Shown one piece after another: positions 50,237 to 58,633 of a stretch of 64,000 bases of DNA. The stretch is from Lachnospiraceae bacterium (GTDB lineage Bacteria > Bacillota > Clostridia > Lachnospirales > Lachnospiraceae). How positions within the stretch are numbered: position 1 is the stretch's first letter; each line of letters starts with the position of its first letter. The stretch covers positions 25,099-89,098 of the forward strand of contig JAEERY010000050.1 in NCBI GenBank assembly GCA_016286035.1, written 5' to 3'. Both the position numbers and the translations under genes were made by a program. The notes beneath the pieces are model-generated. The model was not told the DNA's origin. It was given only the letters and a program-made list of their open reading frames with translations, and made no database searches.

Positions 50237-51307
50237 TCAAATCTGTTCGTTCTGCCTATGAAGCTTCGGATTCTCATAGATATCCATGAAATCATTTCCG
50301 AGTTTGATCCTCTCATCGGCAAACTCTATCTCATCCACCACTGTAAGTATCGATACCACGGTATCCATATGGAACTCATCCAGATAATTCATCATCTCCA
50401 TGGGAAAACGTCCCTTTATCACGATACAGTCAGAAAAGTCTTCTGTAGTGTAATCCAGAGCATCCCTTGGATGGGGTTTTATAAATACAGTGGCGTTTTT
50501 TCCATACTTTTCTATTATATCACGCATAATGCGTTTACGCGTTTCAAGGTCACATACGGGATCTGACAGGATCATGACCTTCTTTTTATCTACCGGAGCC
50601 TCTTTCATCTGTCTGATAAGGCTTTGCGGATCATCCATGAAAAGTTCAATAAGTAAATGAATATCTTCTTTTGACACATTCTCTATGAGTTTTTTCCGTG
50701 GCACTTCTATATATGCGTCATTTTTATACTTTATGGCAGAAACATCATTCACTTCCATATCGATACAGTACTTTGAATAACCGTTTTCGATAAAGATAAG
50801 ACCGTGTTTTGCCATAAATGCCTTTATCTTAAAATGTCCCCTGTTTCCGAATCTCGCATCATCACAATAAACTACAGTATCAAGTCCGTCCTCGATCGCA
50901 TGATAGTATATATGCTTATAGTTCAGATAATACCCTATCGGATCGGAATCGCAGAACACATATATATCCTTATACTGTTTAAAATCCACAGGGACATTAG
51001 CTTCCTGAGCTTTTCCAAGTTCTCTGGTGTATTTTATCCTGTGATACAGATTCAGGATGATATTTCCGTTATCCTTGTGATCTGCCATCACATCGGGCAA
51101 CCGGGTATCCTTTATCTCATCAAACATGTATACTGCTTCAAACAGTCCGCATTTTTCCGCTCTCTCTGTCATAGAACCGAAATCATTTGACATCGTGCTC
51201 AATAAAAGAGTTGCTTTGTTTCTGTCTTTGATCGGCAGATTAAGTTCCTTTATCACCGTGATATACACGTGATAAAATGTGTGACACACATATATCCTGT
51301 CCTTCAT
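50237..51307 (-). CDS. GT52-like / sialyltransferase-superfamily glycosyltransferase
   Basis: The 356-residue protein has a Rossmann-like start (IYVCHTFYHVYITVIKEL) and a C-terminal VFIKPHPRDALDY motif, the conserved HP region found in GT52 and related bacterial sialyl/poly-sialyl transferases and in some GT4-like folds. A middle EDGLDTVVYCDD fits the catalytic DG of this group. I cannot tell donor sugar. Position between an acyltransferase and a GT2 gene supports surface-glycan assembly. Confidence 0.65.
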   Translation of the reverse strand: MKDRIYVCHTFYHVYITVIKELNLPIKDRNKATLLLSTMSNDFGSMTERAEKCGLFEAVYMFDEIKDTRLPDVMADHKDNGNIILNLYHRIKYTRELGKAQEANVPVDFKQYKDIYVFCDSDPIGYYLNYKHIYYHAIEDGLDTVVYCDDARFGNRGHFKIKAFMAKHGLIFIENGYSKYCIDMEVNDVSAIKYKNDAYIEVPRKKLIENVSKEDIHLLIELFMDDPQSLIRQMKEAPVDKKKVMILSDPVCDLETRKRIMRDIIEKYGKNATVFIKPHPRDALDYTTEDFSDCIVIKGRFPMEMMNYLDEFHMDTVVSILTVVDEIEFADERIKLGNDFMDIYENPKLHRQNEQI

Positions 51308-51342
51308 GTGTTTCTCACCGCCTTACAACTTTCTCTTTCCGT

Positions 51343-52398
51343 TTATTTATTTTTTGACCGCTTTTTAAGATTCCTGTATCCCCAGAGCAGTCTGTAATAC
51401 ACATAAAACAAAAGTGTCGATCTCTGCGCCATTGAGATCAGCTTTTTCTCTTCAGCGTTCACTCTTCTTTGATAGTAGGCATTATCCTGGAAATCCGGGA
51501 AATACTCACGCATCTCTTTACACAGATTCTTAACAAATCCGATCCTCGCAGGCTTCACACACGGCATATACGTAAACAGCGTGTTGATATAAAAAAGCTG
51601 TGTAAACTTAAATTCAAGTTCAGTCAAAAACTCATCGTAAAATCCCAGTCTTTTGGCCTCATCGATCATTATCCTGCCTGAAACCATCCTGTCCTCGCAT
51701 CTTCTCTCAGAGAAGGAATGCACAGTCGAAGTATCATGCTGATAATAATAATACAGCGGCTCTTTTATGTACTCGAACCTTGCAGCCGTCAAAAGATATC
51801 CGTCACTCATGGCATTGTCTTCATAAAAGATATCCTCAGGAAACCAGAGGCTGTTATCCAGTATGGCCTGTCTCTTAAAGATCTTCACACACAGACTGCC
51901 ACCATCCAAAATGAGGCTGCACTTTTTGTCATGGTCAAGAACACCCACCTGATCATCCCTGCTGTTGGCTTCCACCGGTCCGTTAACCTCATATGTGTGC
52001 TCATTAACAAGTACATAGTCGCATCCGACCACTTCAGCACCAGTCACTTCAGCTTTTTCTATCAGCTTTTTATACATGTTTGGATCGATCCAGTCATCCG
52101 CATCAATGAATCCGATCCACTCACCCTTAGCCTGCTTTATCCCGATATTCTTCGCTCCGCCCTGATGCTTATTCACATCACTGTGTATCGCTTTGAATAT
52201 ATCAGGATATCTGTCCTGATAATCCTTCATTATCTCAAACGAAGAATCAGTGGATGCATCATCAACAGCAATGATCTCATAATCGCTCAGATTCTGAGCA
52301 ACAAGAGAATCAAGGCAATATGTCAGCTTGTTATCTGATGCCATGTTATAAACGGGTACTATTATGCTGAGTTTTAGGTTTCTTTTTTCTTTATCCAT
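51343..52398 (-). CDS. Family 2 glycosyltransferase
   Basis: The 351-residue inverting GT-A enzyme begins KLSIIVPVYNMASDN, with AVDDASTDSS, the DxD motif in WIGFIDADDWIDPNMYKKL and EDNAMSD as likely catalytic-base region. C-terminal basic helix (YRLLWGYRNLKKRSKNK) suggests membrane association. Donor and acceptor unknown. Part of the glycan operon. Confidence 0.9.
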   Translation of the reverse strand: MDKEKRNLKLSIIVPVYNMASDNKLTYCLDSLVAQNLSDYEIIAVDDASTDSSFEIMKDYQDRYPDIFKAIHSDVNKHQGGAKNIGIKQAKGEWIGFIDADDWIDPNMYKKLIEKAEVTGAEVVGCDYVLVNEHTYEVNGPVEANSRDDQVGVLDHDKKCSLILDGGSLCVKIFKRQAILDNSLWFPEDIFYEDNAMSDGYLLTAARFEYIKEPLYYYYQHDTSTVHSFSERRCEDRMVSGRIMIDEAKRLGFYDEFLTELEFKFTQLFYINTLFTYMPCVKPARIGFVKNLCKEMREYFPDFQDNAYYQRRVNAEEKKLISMAQRSTLLFYVYYRLLWGYRNLKKRSKNK

Positions 52399-52425
52399 AT
52401 CTTCGTTTATGCTTCCGATAAAATC

Positions 52426-53730
52426 TTATACTTCTTCGACCAGATCGTGTTCTTTCAGCCTGTCGATTATCTCTATTATCTCAGGCACATCTACACCTAT
52501 GCGTTCGCTAAGATCCAAAAGATCGTTCTTTCCGTCGCAGTATGATATAACATCACGCTGGATCAGTATCGTATCATATATCCCTTTTCTGCTTATATCA
52601 GAGTACAGCCCCCTTTTGCCCAGCTGGGGTTCGCACAAGACCTTCATCCTGTAACAGGCATTCTTTTCCAGGATATTCACAACTTCCATCATTGTGTCAA
52701 AGGCTCCCTGGAAACCTTCGGGTGACACAAAAGACATATCGTCAGCAGATGTATGATACTCCGGGAACTCTCCAAACTTGGATCTGCAGAAACATACAAC
52801 GGGAAGATCGACTCCCGGTGCATTGTACTGTCTCTCATCAGAACCCCTCTTTTTAAAATCATACTCAATGAAATTCTCTTTGTACTTAAGCACGTTTAAA
52901 AGAACTCTGTCTGCCAGTGTATCGGAATACCTTGTATGTATCATCGAATAATGATTGTCATCACCAACGCAGGATAGTACAAATCCCGCTTTAAGATGCT
53001 TCTTAAGATACTCAACATGATCGCCCTGACTCAAATAAGTGATGGAGCCTATAGTCTCAGGGACAAACACAAATCTGTACGTGTATTTTCTATTGGGCAT
53101 GGCCGCTATCGTATTTATCAGTTCCGCTGCCAGCGAAGGACCCGAACACTCATTATCAGCCATCGAGGGATGGCAGAAATATGTGGAAAACATTATCTCT
53201 TCATCCGTATCTCCGGGTATTGTCGCCTCAGCATAATTTAATACTCCGTCAAACAGCTCACTGTCTATATACATGTGATACCTTCCGGGTTTTAGCGAAT
53301 CCAGCATATTCTTGCTCATGCAGAAGCCATAACGCTCCTTATAATATGAGGTCACATACGGTATCAGATCGGGCTGGTCTTCCTCAACATATACATGTTT
53401 TTTGAGTTCCTCCAGATCAACCCATCTGTCAACAGGTATCGAATATCCCAGAACATGAAGATTCGTATCCTTCATGTCTATAACGTGCTCACCGTTCTCA
53501 TCCTCGATATAGGCTTCTCTTATTGCCCACTCCCTGGGTACGGTCCAGTCAAATACCTGTGTTCCGGAAGGTACTTCGTAAACCGTAAGCTTGGTGTCCG
53601 ATATCGATATGTGATCGGAGATGTCTTTAAGAGTCTGCCTTACGCCCTCTCCGGTTATACTCCTGTTATACGGAAAGATACGGGATGCAAACTCATACAT
53701 TCTCTTTCCGGCGCCACTCATGTCAGTCAT
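52426..53730 (-). CDS. DUF4910-type zinc aminopeptidase-like protein
   Basis: The 434-residue protein starts MYEFASRIFPYNRSITGEGVRQTL, typical of DUF4910/DUF2172 proteins. The M28-like metal ligands are visible: FSTYFCHPSMADNECSG (His, Asp), FVPETIGS (Glu), and YHTSADDM (His). The C-terminal 70 residues look like a winged helix (LLDLSERIGVDVPEIIEIIDRL). Family members occur in polysaccharide and aminoglycoside-like clusters and may remove an amino acid or hydrolyse an amide; no activity is established. Immediately follows the adenylation gene. Confidence 0.75.
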   Translation of the reverse strand: MTDMSGAGKRMYEFASRIFPYNRSITGEGVRQTLKDISDHISISDTKLTVYEVPSGTQVFDWTVPREWAIREAYIEDENGEHVIDMKDTNLHVLGYSIPVDRWVDLEELKKHVYVEEDQPDLIPYVTSYYKERYGFCMSKNMLDSLKPGRYHMYIDSELFDGVLNYAEATIPGDTDEEIMFSTYFCHPSMADNECSGPSLAAELINTIAAMPNRKYTYRFVFVPETIGSITYLSQGDHVEYLKKHLKAGFVLSCVGDDNHYSMIHTRYSDTLADRVLLNVLKYKENFIEYDFKKRGSDERQYNAPGVDLPVVCFCRSKFGEFPEYHTSADDMSFVSPEGFQGAFDTMMEVVNILEKNACYRMKVLCEPQLGKRGLYSDISRKGIYDTILIQRDVISYCDGKNDLLDLSERIGVDVPEIIEIIDRLKEHDLVEEV

Positions 53731-53736
53731 ATCAAA

Positions 53737-55233
53737 CTACCCCTTCATCAGCTCTTTCAGATATACTCTGTCAATCTTACCGTTGATATTAAGCGGCATA
53801 TTTTCAAGTCTGTTGATCTTAGACGGAAGCATATATCCAGGGACCCTGTTTTTCAATTCCCTGTATATGCCCTTGTCCGTTATATCAGTATCCGAAACAT
53901 AGAAAAACACTATATGTTTGTTAACATCGTCATACAGAGCACAGCAGGTATTCACACCCTCGATCGAACCTCCGGCAGTATCAATCTCACCAAGTTCGAT
54001 CCTGTGTCCCTGATGTTTTATCTGGAAATCCTTTCTTGACAGATACATAAGCTCGCCGTGTTCATTATATTCAACTATATCGCCGGTGCGGTATATCATC
54101 TCATGATAGAACTTGTTTAAAGGATTCTGCACAAAAGCCTTATCAGTCTTCTCATAATCCTTGAAATATCCCATCGAAAGGCATGTGCCTCTTACACATA
54201 ACTCGCCCTTCTCCTTTGGCGCTGTGACCTTCTCATCCTTGTCATTTAACACGATGATGTCGGTATTCTTACATGCAAAGCCTATGGGCAGTGGCTCATC
54301 ATCCGCAAACTCCCTGTCGACTATGAAATATGTGCATACATCCGTTATCTCAGTCGGACCGTAAAGATTTGCAAAGAGCGCATCCTTGTAATGTCTTCTC
54401 CATACATTCAACTGTTTGTTTGGCATAACCTCTCCGCAAAAGAGGATCTTATCAAGTTTCGGCACTTCCTCTCTGTCCAGTATGCCGCTGTTAGCTACAG
54501 ACACCAGAGCAGACGGCACCCAAAATATCGTATTGATCTTATTATCCTTAAGAAAGGCGAACAGATCTTTGTGAAATGTGAAAGATCTTTCAGGGATTAT
54601 ATAAGTTGTAGATGCATTCCTGAGTGTGGAATATATATCAAGTATCGAATTATCAAAATAAAACGGTGCCTGGTTTCCGAATACCGTAGTCTCATCAAAT
54701 GCAAATGTATCATAAAGCCATTCGGCATAATCGATGACACCCCTGTGACTGATCGTTACGCCCTTGGGCTGCCCTGTTGAACCCGAGGTAAAAAGAACGT
54801 ACAGAGGATCTGTATCGATGTTATCGTTATAGTATCTGTATCCGCGCTCAAAACGTTCAGTCTTATTAATGTCTATACATATACTCTCTTTACCCTCAAA
54901 AGGCTCATCATTGTACAGTATGGCCTTGGGTGAGAGTGTATCAACTATCCTGTCTATACGCGCCTTCGGGGAATGACGGTCGATCGGTGAATAGAAATTT
55001 CCGCTGCATACGATACCCATAAAAGCGATGAGACAGTCGACACCCTTGTACATATACACCCCGACAGGCTCATTTTTAATCTCACCGCATTTTTCATATA
55101 TGCTGTCTGCTATTGCATATGCCTTTTCTCTCAGTTCCCCAAAAGAAACAGACTTCTCAGAATCCGCAAATGCGATCTTATCGGGATATCTGTCAGCACT
55201 GGCCTCAAGATACTGAAAAACATTAGTGATCAT
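53737..55233 (-). CDS. Adenylation enzyme (amino acid or acyl-AMP ligase, DltA-like)
   Basis: The 498-residue ANL-superfamily ligase has the P-loop LFTSGSTGQPKGVT (about residues 147-160), the A5/A7-like NLYGPTEIT and YRTGD, and the catalytic Lys near the end (NGKIDR). Length and style are near D-alanine carrier ligase DltA and stand-alone NRPS adenylation domains. I start at ATG 55233 with AAGGGTGA upstream, one base after the carrier-protein stop, so the two are probably co-translated. Substrate code not read. Confidence 0.88.
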   Translation of the reverse strand: MITNVFQYLEASADRYPDKIAFADSEKSVSFGELREKAYAIADSIYEKCGEIKNEPVGVYMYKGVDCLIAFMGIVCSGNFYSPIDRHSPKARIDRIVDTLSPKAILYNDEPFEGKESICIDINKTERFERGYRYYNDNIDTDPLYVLFTSGSTGQPKGVTISHRGVIDYAEWLYDTFAFDETTVFGNQAPFYFDNSILDIYSTLRNASTTYIIPERSFTFHKDLFAFLKDNKINTIFWVPSALVSVANSGILDREEVPKLDKILFCGEVMPNKQLNVWRRHYKDALFANLYGPTEITDVCTYFIVDREFADDEPLPIGFACKNTDIIVLNDKDEKVTAPKEKGELCVRGTCLSMGYFKDYEKTDKAFVQNPLNKFYHEMIYRTGDIVEYNEHGELMYLSRKDFQIKHQGHRIELGEIDTAGGSIEGVNTCCALYDDVNKHIVFFYVSDTDITDKGIYRELKNRVPGYMLPSKINRLENMPLNINGKIDRVYLKELMKG

Positions 55234-55234
55234 A

Positions 55235-55465
55235 TCATTCACCCTTAAGAGAGCTGACCATGCCTGCTATCTTGTTAACTGTTGCAAAATTCTCCAGTGT
55301 AACAACCTCCTCAGGTATGAACACTCCCAGTCTCTCCTCAATATTATTTATCAAAAGGACTAATGTTAACGAATCCAGAATACCGTTCTCAAACAGATCC
55401 GTATCATCCTCAAAGTCCTCGTATTCATTGATCTCCTGTATAAATGCTGTTATCTCTTCTTTCAT
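55235..55465 (-). CDS. Acyl/peptidyl carrier protein
   Basis: The 76-residue carrier has the phosphopantetheine site in NGILDSLTLVLLI (Ser32) and an acidic helix one, matching ACP/DltC-size proteins. It probably carries the residue activated by the next gene's product. Start is ATG 55465 (CGGAGAA upstream) rather than the TTG at 55483. A phosphopantetheinyl transferase is not in this window. Confidence 0.88.
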   Translation of the reverse strand: MKEEITAFIQEINEYEDFEDDTDLFENGILDSLTLVLLINNIEERLGVFIPEEVVTLENFATVNKIAGMVSSLKGE

Positions 55466-55486
55466 GTGTATTCTCCGTATCAAAGA

Positions 55487-56350
55487 TCATTTATAAAAAA
55501 GCATGTCTGTCTCGTCAGGATGCGTCTGTCCCTTGTCCCAGTCCAGCTTATATCCCATAAAATCATACCAGTTGTCACCGTTATGGTATCTTAGATTCTC
55601 CTCTATCACCGGAAACGCTCCAAAAAGATCCACAAGCTGAAGGTTTATATTTCCAAAACTTCCTTTTTTTGCAACCTGCGCATCAACAAGACAGTCATCC
55701 GGTGTCACCTGTTTGGATTCTATATCCAGATCCCTGACAAACATCGTATAGGTTCTTTCCTTTACATCACCTGCCGCATCCAGATACTGTCCGTGGAAAT
55801 CCTTATAATATCTGTGAGGTACTCCTATCGTCTCTTCCACATAGTGAAGGAATGTGAAGCTGCCGCTTAAAGAAACATTGATTATCAGATTCTTTGCATG
55901 CATGGCATGAAGATATGCAAAGGGAGAATCCTTTCCCCATGCTGTTCTGTTGTTCATGTCCACGAGTTTGTCCGCATCCCTGCCCCATACCATAAATGAA
56001 TACAAGGGATGTTTTGTACGTCTAAAGTCTTTTCTGTTGTTCAACACCCAGTTTCCGAGTGCTCCGACCTCACCCTGTGTTTTTTTCTCATCATAGGGAA
56101 TATTTCTGCAAAAACTCCATGTGAATACCGGGAACATCAGTGTTCCTTCGTCCCCGACCTTTTCCTGCATACTGTTTATCAGAACCGAGTAGAACTCATC
56201 TATATCCTTTTTCCCTTTAAGCCCGCATTTTCTCAATGCATCCAGTGTGAGCAGGGTAACATCGGAGGATATATAAAGAATATCTGCCTTTTTAACCCCA
56301 AGATCACAAAACGTGCTTATCAAACTGTCAGTGTATTGTTCTATGTTCAT
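55487..56350 (-). CDS. AAC(3)-like acyltransferase
   Basis: The 287-residue protein matches the aminoglycoside 3-N-acetyltransferase family: FPVFTW near residue 95, TKHPLYSFMVWG (the conserved HP-SF), GKDSPFAYLH and FLHYVEETIGVPHR, which holds acetyl-CoA-proximal Glu/His residues. In a biosynthetic cluster such proteins act as N-acyl transferases on amino sugars, so resistance is not implied. First gene of the seven-gene operon; start at ATG 56350 with only a weak GGCAGG upstream. Confidence 0.8.
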   Translation of the reverse strand: MNIEQYTDSLISTFCDLGVKKADILYISSDVTLLTLDALRKCGLKGKKDIDEFYSVLINSMQEKVGDEGTLMFPVFTWSFCRNIPYDEKKTQGEVGALGNWVLNNRKDFRRTKHPLYSFMVWGRDADKLVDMNNRTAWGKDSPFAYLHAMHAKNLIINVSLSGSFTFLHYVEETIGVPHRYYKDFHGQYLDAAGDVKERTYTMFVRDLDIESKQVTPDDCLVDAQVAKKGSFGNINLQLVDLFGAFPVIEENLRYHNGDNWYDFMGYKLDWDKGQTHPDETDMLFYK

Positions 56351-56380
56351 ATACAAAACCTGCCATCTTCCCAACAATAT

Positions 56381-56406
56381 ATTGTACCACATCTTGTAGT
56401 ATGTGG
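56381..56406 (-). promoter_or_regulatory. -10 element with adjacent dyad, glycan operon promoter
   Basis: On the minus strand TACAAT (56386-56381) lies 31 bases before the first ATG. The dyad CCACAT-N8-ATGTGG (56387-56406) abuts it and occupies the spacer region, a typical repressor site. No good -35 is present, which may indicate an activator requirement. Confidence 0.5.
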
Positions 56407-56446
56407 CTCATTAAATTCACAATACATACTGTTGTTATCAGAAAAA

Positions 56447-56475
56447 TTGTTATCACCAAGATTGCATGTTATTCT
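56447..56475 (+). promoter_or_regulatory. Promoter of dtd
   Basis: TTGTTA (56447-56452), 17 bases, TATTCT (56470-56475), giving a leader of about 25 bases. Confidence 0.6.
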
Positions 56476-56506
56476 ATATATCAGATACAAAACAGGGAGG
56501 CTGAAT

Positions 56507-56941
56507 ATGAGAGCTGTGATAACAAGAGTGCTGTCAGCATCGGTTACGATAGACGGCAAGTGTGTTTCAAAGATAAACAAAGGTTTTCTTATCCTTTTAG
56601 GAGTCCATACATCGGATACAGAAGAACAGGCAAAAAAGATAGCGGATAAGATCTGCGGTCTGCGCATATTTGAAGATGAAAACGGCAAGATGAATATCTC
56701 ACCCAAAGATGCGAACGCTGAACTTCTTATCGTCAGCCAGTTTACTTTATATGCCGATTGCAGTTCAAGAAGACCCGGCTTCACCGAGGCTGCCAGACCG
56801 GAGATCTCAAAACCTCTGTATGAACTGGTTGTATCAGAGTGCCAAGCAAGAGGTTTCAATGTCGGAACAGGAGTGTTTGGTGCAGACATGAAGGTGGAGT
56901 CCGTAAATGACGGTCCCGTGACAATAGTTTTGGATGTATAG
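56507..56941 (+). CDS. dtd: D-aminoacyl-tRNA deacylase
   Basis: The 144-residue enzyme removes D-amino acids (and Gly from tRNA-Ala) from tRNA. It begins MRAVITRVLSASVTIDGK, with the SQFTLYAD and GVFGADMKVESVNDGPVTI signatures (the cross-subunit Gly-Pro). ATG 56507 follows GGGAGG; the frame is open upstream to 56009 but that part is antisense to the AAC(3)-like gene and lacks a start with a ribosome binding site. Confidence 0.95.
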   Translation: MRAVITRVLSASVTIDGKCVSKINKGFLILLGVHTSDTEEQAKKIADKICGLRIFEDENGKMNISPKDANAELLIVSQFTLYADCSSRRPGFTEAARPEISKPLYELVVSECQARGFNVGTGVFGADMKVESVNDGPVTIVLDV

Positions 56942-56954
56942 ATCACATACAAAC

Positions 56955-56980
56955 AAAGGAGTCTCAAAAGAGACTCCTTT
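56955..56980. terminator. Bidirectional terminator between dtd and methyltransferase
   Basis: AAAGGAGTCTC (56955-56965) and GAGACTCCTTT (56970-56980) pair perfectly around an AAAA loop, between converging genes. Confidence 0.85.
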
Positions 56981-56988
56981 AATTATGA

Positions 56989-57750
56989 TCATTTCTTTCT
57001 TGCCACGATCATATATCTGTGGATGGTTCCTTCTATAACACCATCCTTTTCTATTTTCTTCTGAAGATCCAAGAGCTTATCAAGACATTTATCAACAGAA
57101 AAGTCAACAAACTCCCATTCAATGATACGCGCGAACCACACGAAGGCTCCCACATCATAAAATCTTATAGGTCTGAATACCTCGTCGCAGTTTAGTATCT
57201 CGAATCCGTTTTCCTCAAATGCTTTTTTCTGAGCTTTCAGATTAAGATCATGATATGCGAATTCTACCTCCGGCAGTACCATGTCAACAAGATCCCTGTC
57301 ATTTTTATCACCAACCTGCTGGGTGACAAACAATCCACCGGGCTTGAGCAGTCTTTTTATCTCGACAGGATCAAAGTCTCCGTGTCTGTTGATCATTATG
57401 TCGAAAGACTCATCATCAAAAGGTATCCTTGATGCATCATGGCATTCTCTTATGTCTATTCCCAACGGGCGCAATGTCTCCATGCAAAGTTTTACATTTG
57501 GCGGATATCCTTCAGTAGCCGAAGTCTTGTCATAGGGATGGCCAAGCGATAAAAGGAATTCTCCTCCGCCTGTGTCATAATCCAAAAGATTCATGTCATC
57601 TTTTAAATACTGCTGCACCAGCGCCTTGTAATCCCAGGGGATATCCTCATCAGACTCAAATCTGCCGTCCAGATGTGAAAAATCCCAGCCTTTGATGTGA
57701 GCAATGCTCTCTTCATCTTTCCAAATCTTTATTAATTCTTCCTGTTTCAT
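56989..57750 (-). CDS. SAM-dependent methyltransferase behind leader ORF
   Basis: The 253-residue class I methyltransferase has LLDYDTGGGEFLLSLGHPYDK (SAM loop), PFDDESFDIMINRHGDFDPVEIKRLLKPGGLFVTQQVG (motifs II-III) and AHIKGWDFSHLDG near the start, the style of COG2226-like proteins. Acceptor unknown. ATG 57750 has AGAAAGGAAAG upstream; a TTG at 57777 would lie before that site. A 13-codon ORF and a long dyad precede it. Confidence 0.8.
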   Translation of the reverse strand: MKQEELIKIWKDEESIAHIKGWDFSHLDGRFESDEDIPWDYKALVQQYLKDDMNLLDYDTGGGEFLLSLGHPYDKTSATEGYPPNVKLCMETLRPLGIDIRECHDASRIPFDDESFDIMINRHGDFDPVEIKRLLKPGGLFVTQQVGDKNDRDLVDMVLPEVEFAYHDLNLKAQKKAFEENGFEILNCDEVFRPIRFYDVGAFVWFARIIEWEFVDFSVDKCLDKLLDLQKKIEKDGVIEGTIHRYMIVARKK

Positions 57751-57795
57751 TTCTGCTTTCCTTTCTTTTTTAATCAACGTTAATGATCAATGAAA

Positions 57796-57865
57796 GGTGC
57801 AGTTCCTGACAACATAAGATAATGTTAACCTCGGTACAACCTGTTGTCAGTTCATAAACTGCACC
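57796..57865 (-). promoter_or_regulatory. Long dyad downstream of and overlapping a leader ORF
   Basis: On the minus strand GGTGCAGTT (57865-57857) and CTGACAACA (57850-57842) pair perfectly with AACTGCACC (57804-57796) and TGTTGTCAG (57814-57806) as one long stem. An alternative short stem uses CTCGGT (57868-57863) with ACCGAG (57835-57830). The arms overlap the end of the leader ORF. The U-tract after the stem is poor (TTTCATT), so termination is uncertain. Confidence 0.55.
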
Positions 57866-57888
57866 GAGTAGTTATCTCGTTTCTTCAT
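57847..57888 (-). CDS. Candidate 13-residue leader peptide
   Basis: ATG 57888 follows GGAGG by seven bases and encodes MKKRDNYSVQFMN, then TGA at 57847. It is the only well-placed start between the SGNH hydrolase gene and the methyltransferase, and its last codons form the left arm of the dyad. The KKR run is reminiscent of basic motifs in macrolide-stalling leaders, which is only a resemblance. Confidence 0.5.
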   Translation of the reverse strand: MKKRDNYSVQFMN

Positions 57889-57942
57889 ACATTTTCCTCC
57901 GTTCCCATCATATCTGATAATAAGATATCATTTATAAGCATC

Positions 57943-58584
57943 CTAAAAAGGAATTGCTTTTATACACTCACTAAACTTCTCAGCCAAGACTGCATGTGCA
58001 TCGGGCGTAAGATGCAGTGAATCGAATCCAGACGGTTCTATATACTCAGCCGCATCAATAAAGATACAGCCCTTATCTTTTGCCACTTTGCTGTAGAATT
58101 CCCTGAATCGCTTTGACTCCTCTATGGCTCTTTCATAAAATGCCCCGTAAAAGGGAGAATCTGCTATTCTCTCACCGATATGAGGAGGTGAAACAAGGAT
58201 GATGTTTGGAACATATCCCTGCTTCATCTTTGTAAATTCTTTTATGACATCAACAAGTATTCCGGCTCCGTCTGCTATCTCAGATGCCGAAACATGAAAA
58301 GTCTCTTTAAGATCGTTACTCCCCAGCATAAGTATCACAATATCCACTGGCTTATGTGAATTAAGACACGGCTTCAAATAATCAAGACCGTTCTTCCAGC
58401 CGTCAAGCGGATCATCCCGAACAGTAGTCCTGCCGTTACAGCCTTCTTCTATAACACTGTAATCATCTCCAAGAAGTTTCTGCAGTCTTCCTGTCCAGCG
58501 TACATCCCTCTCATATCTCATTCCCGTTTCGGGAATATATCCGTATGTATTTGAATCTCCGTAACACAGAACTGTTTTTGACAT
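57943..58584 (-). CDS. SGNH/GDSL-family hydrolase
   Basis: The 213-residue serine esterase/lipase-like enzyme has block I YGDSNTYGY (catalytic Ser), GCNGRTT with the oxyanion Gly/Asn, LGSNDLK and the C-terminal DSLHLTPDAHAVL with Asp and His. No signal peptide, so cytoplasmic; family acts on acetylated sugars, lipids or aryl esters. Between the MFS gene (50 bases upstream) and the methyltransferase leader. Confidence 0.9.
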   Translation of the reverse strand: MSKTVLCYGDSNTYGYIPETGMRYERDVRWTGRLQKLLGDDYSVIEEGCNGRTTVRDDPLDGWKNGLDYLKPCLNSHKPVDIVILMLGSNDLKETFHVSASEIADGAGILVDVIKEFTKMKQGYVPNIILVSPPHIGERIADSPFYGAFYERAIEESKRFREFYSKVAKDKGCIFIDAAEYIEPSGFDSLHLTPDAHAVLAEKFSECIKAIPF

Positions 58585-58633
58585 ATCGATAAACCTTTCT
58601 ATCTATGCAAACATCTATATCAATAATACACCT

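Noticed and set aside
53737..55465. D-alanylation (dlt) operon
   Set aside because: Only DltA- and DltC-like genes are present; dltB and dltD are missing and the neighbours are glycosyltransferases and a DUF4910 protein.
55487..56350. Aminoglycoside resistance gene
   Set aside because: The AAC(3)-like family includes biosynthetic N-acyltransferases, and the gene leads an operon with carrier protein and glycosyltransferases, so resistance is not supported.
49121..56392. Horizontally acquired island with insertion-sequence borders
   Set aside because: No transposase, integrase, tRNA or direct repeats were found at its edges, and base composition looks like the neighbours.
56009..56506. Possible N-terminal extension of dtd (about 166 residues)
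   Set aside because: It is antisense to the AAC(3)-like gene and dtd homologues begin at the MRAVITRV residue, where GGGAGG is found.
57896..57930. Separate promoter for the methyltransferase leader (TATGAT near 57905)
   Set aside because: No acceptable -35 is found at the right spacing, so transcription is more likely continued from the SGNH hydrolase gene.
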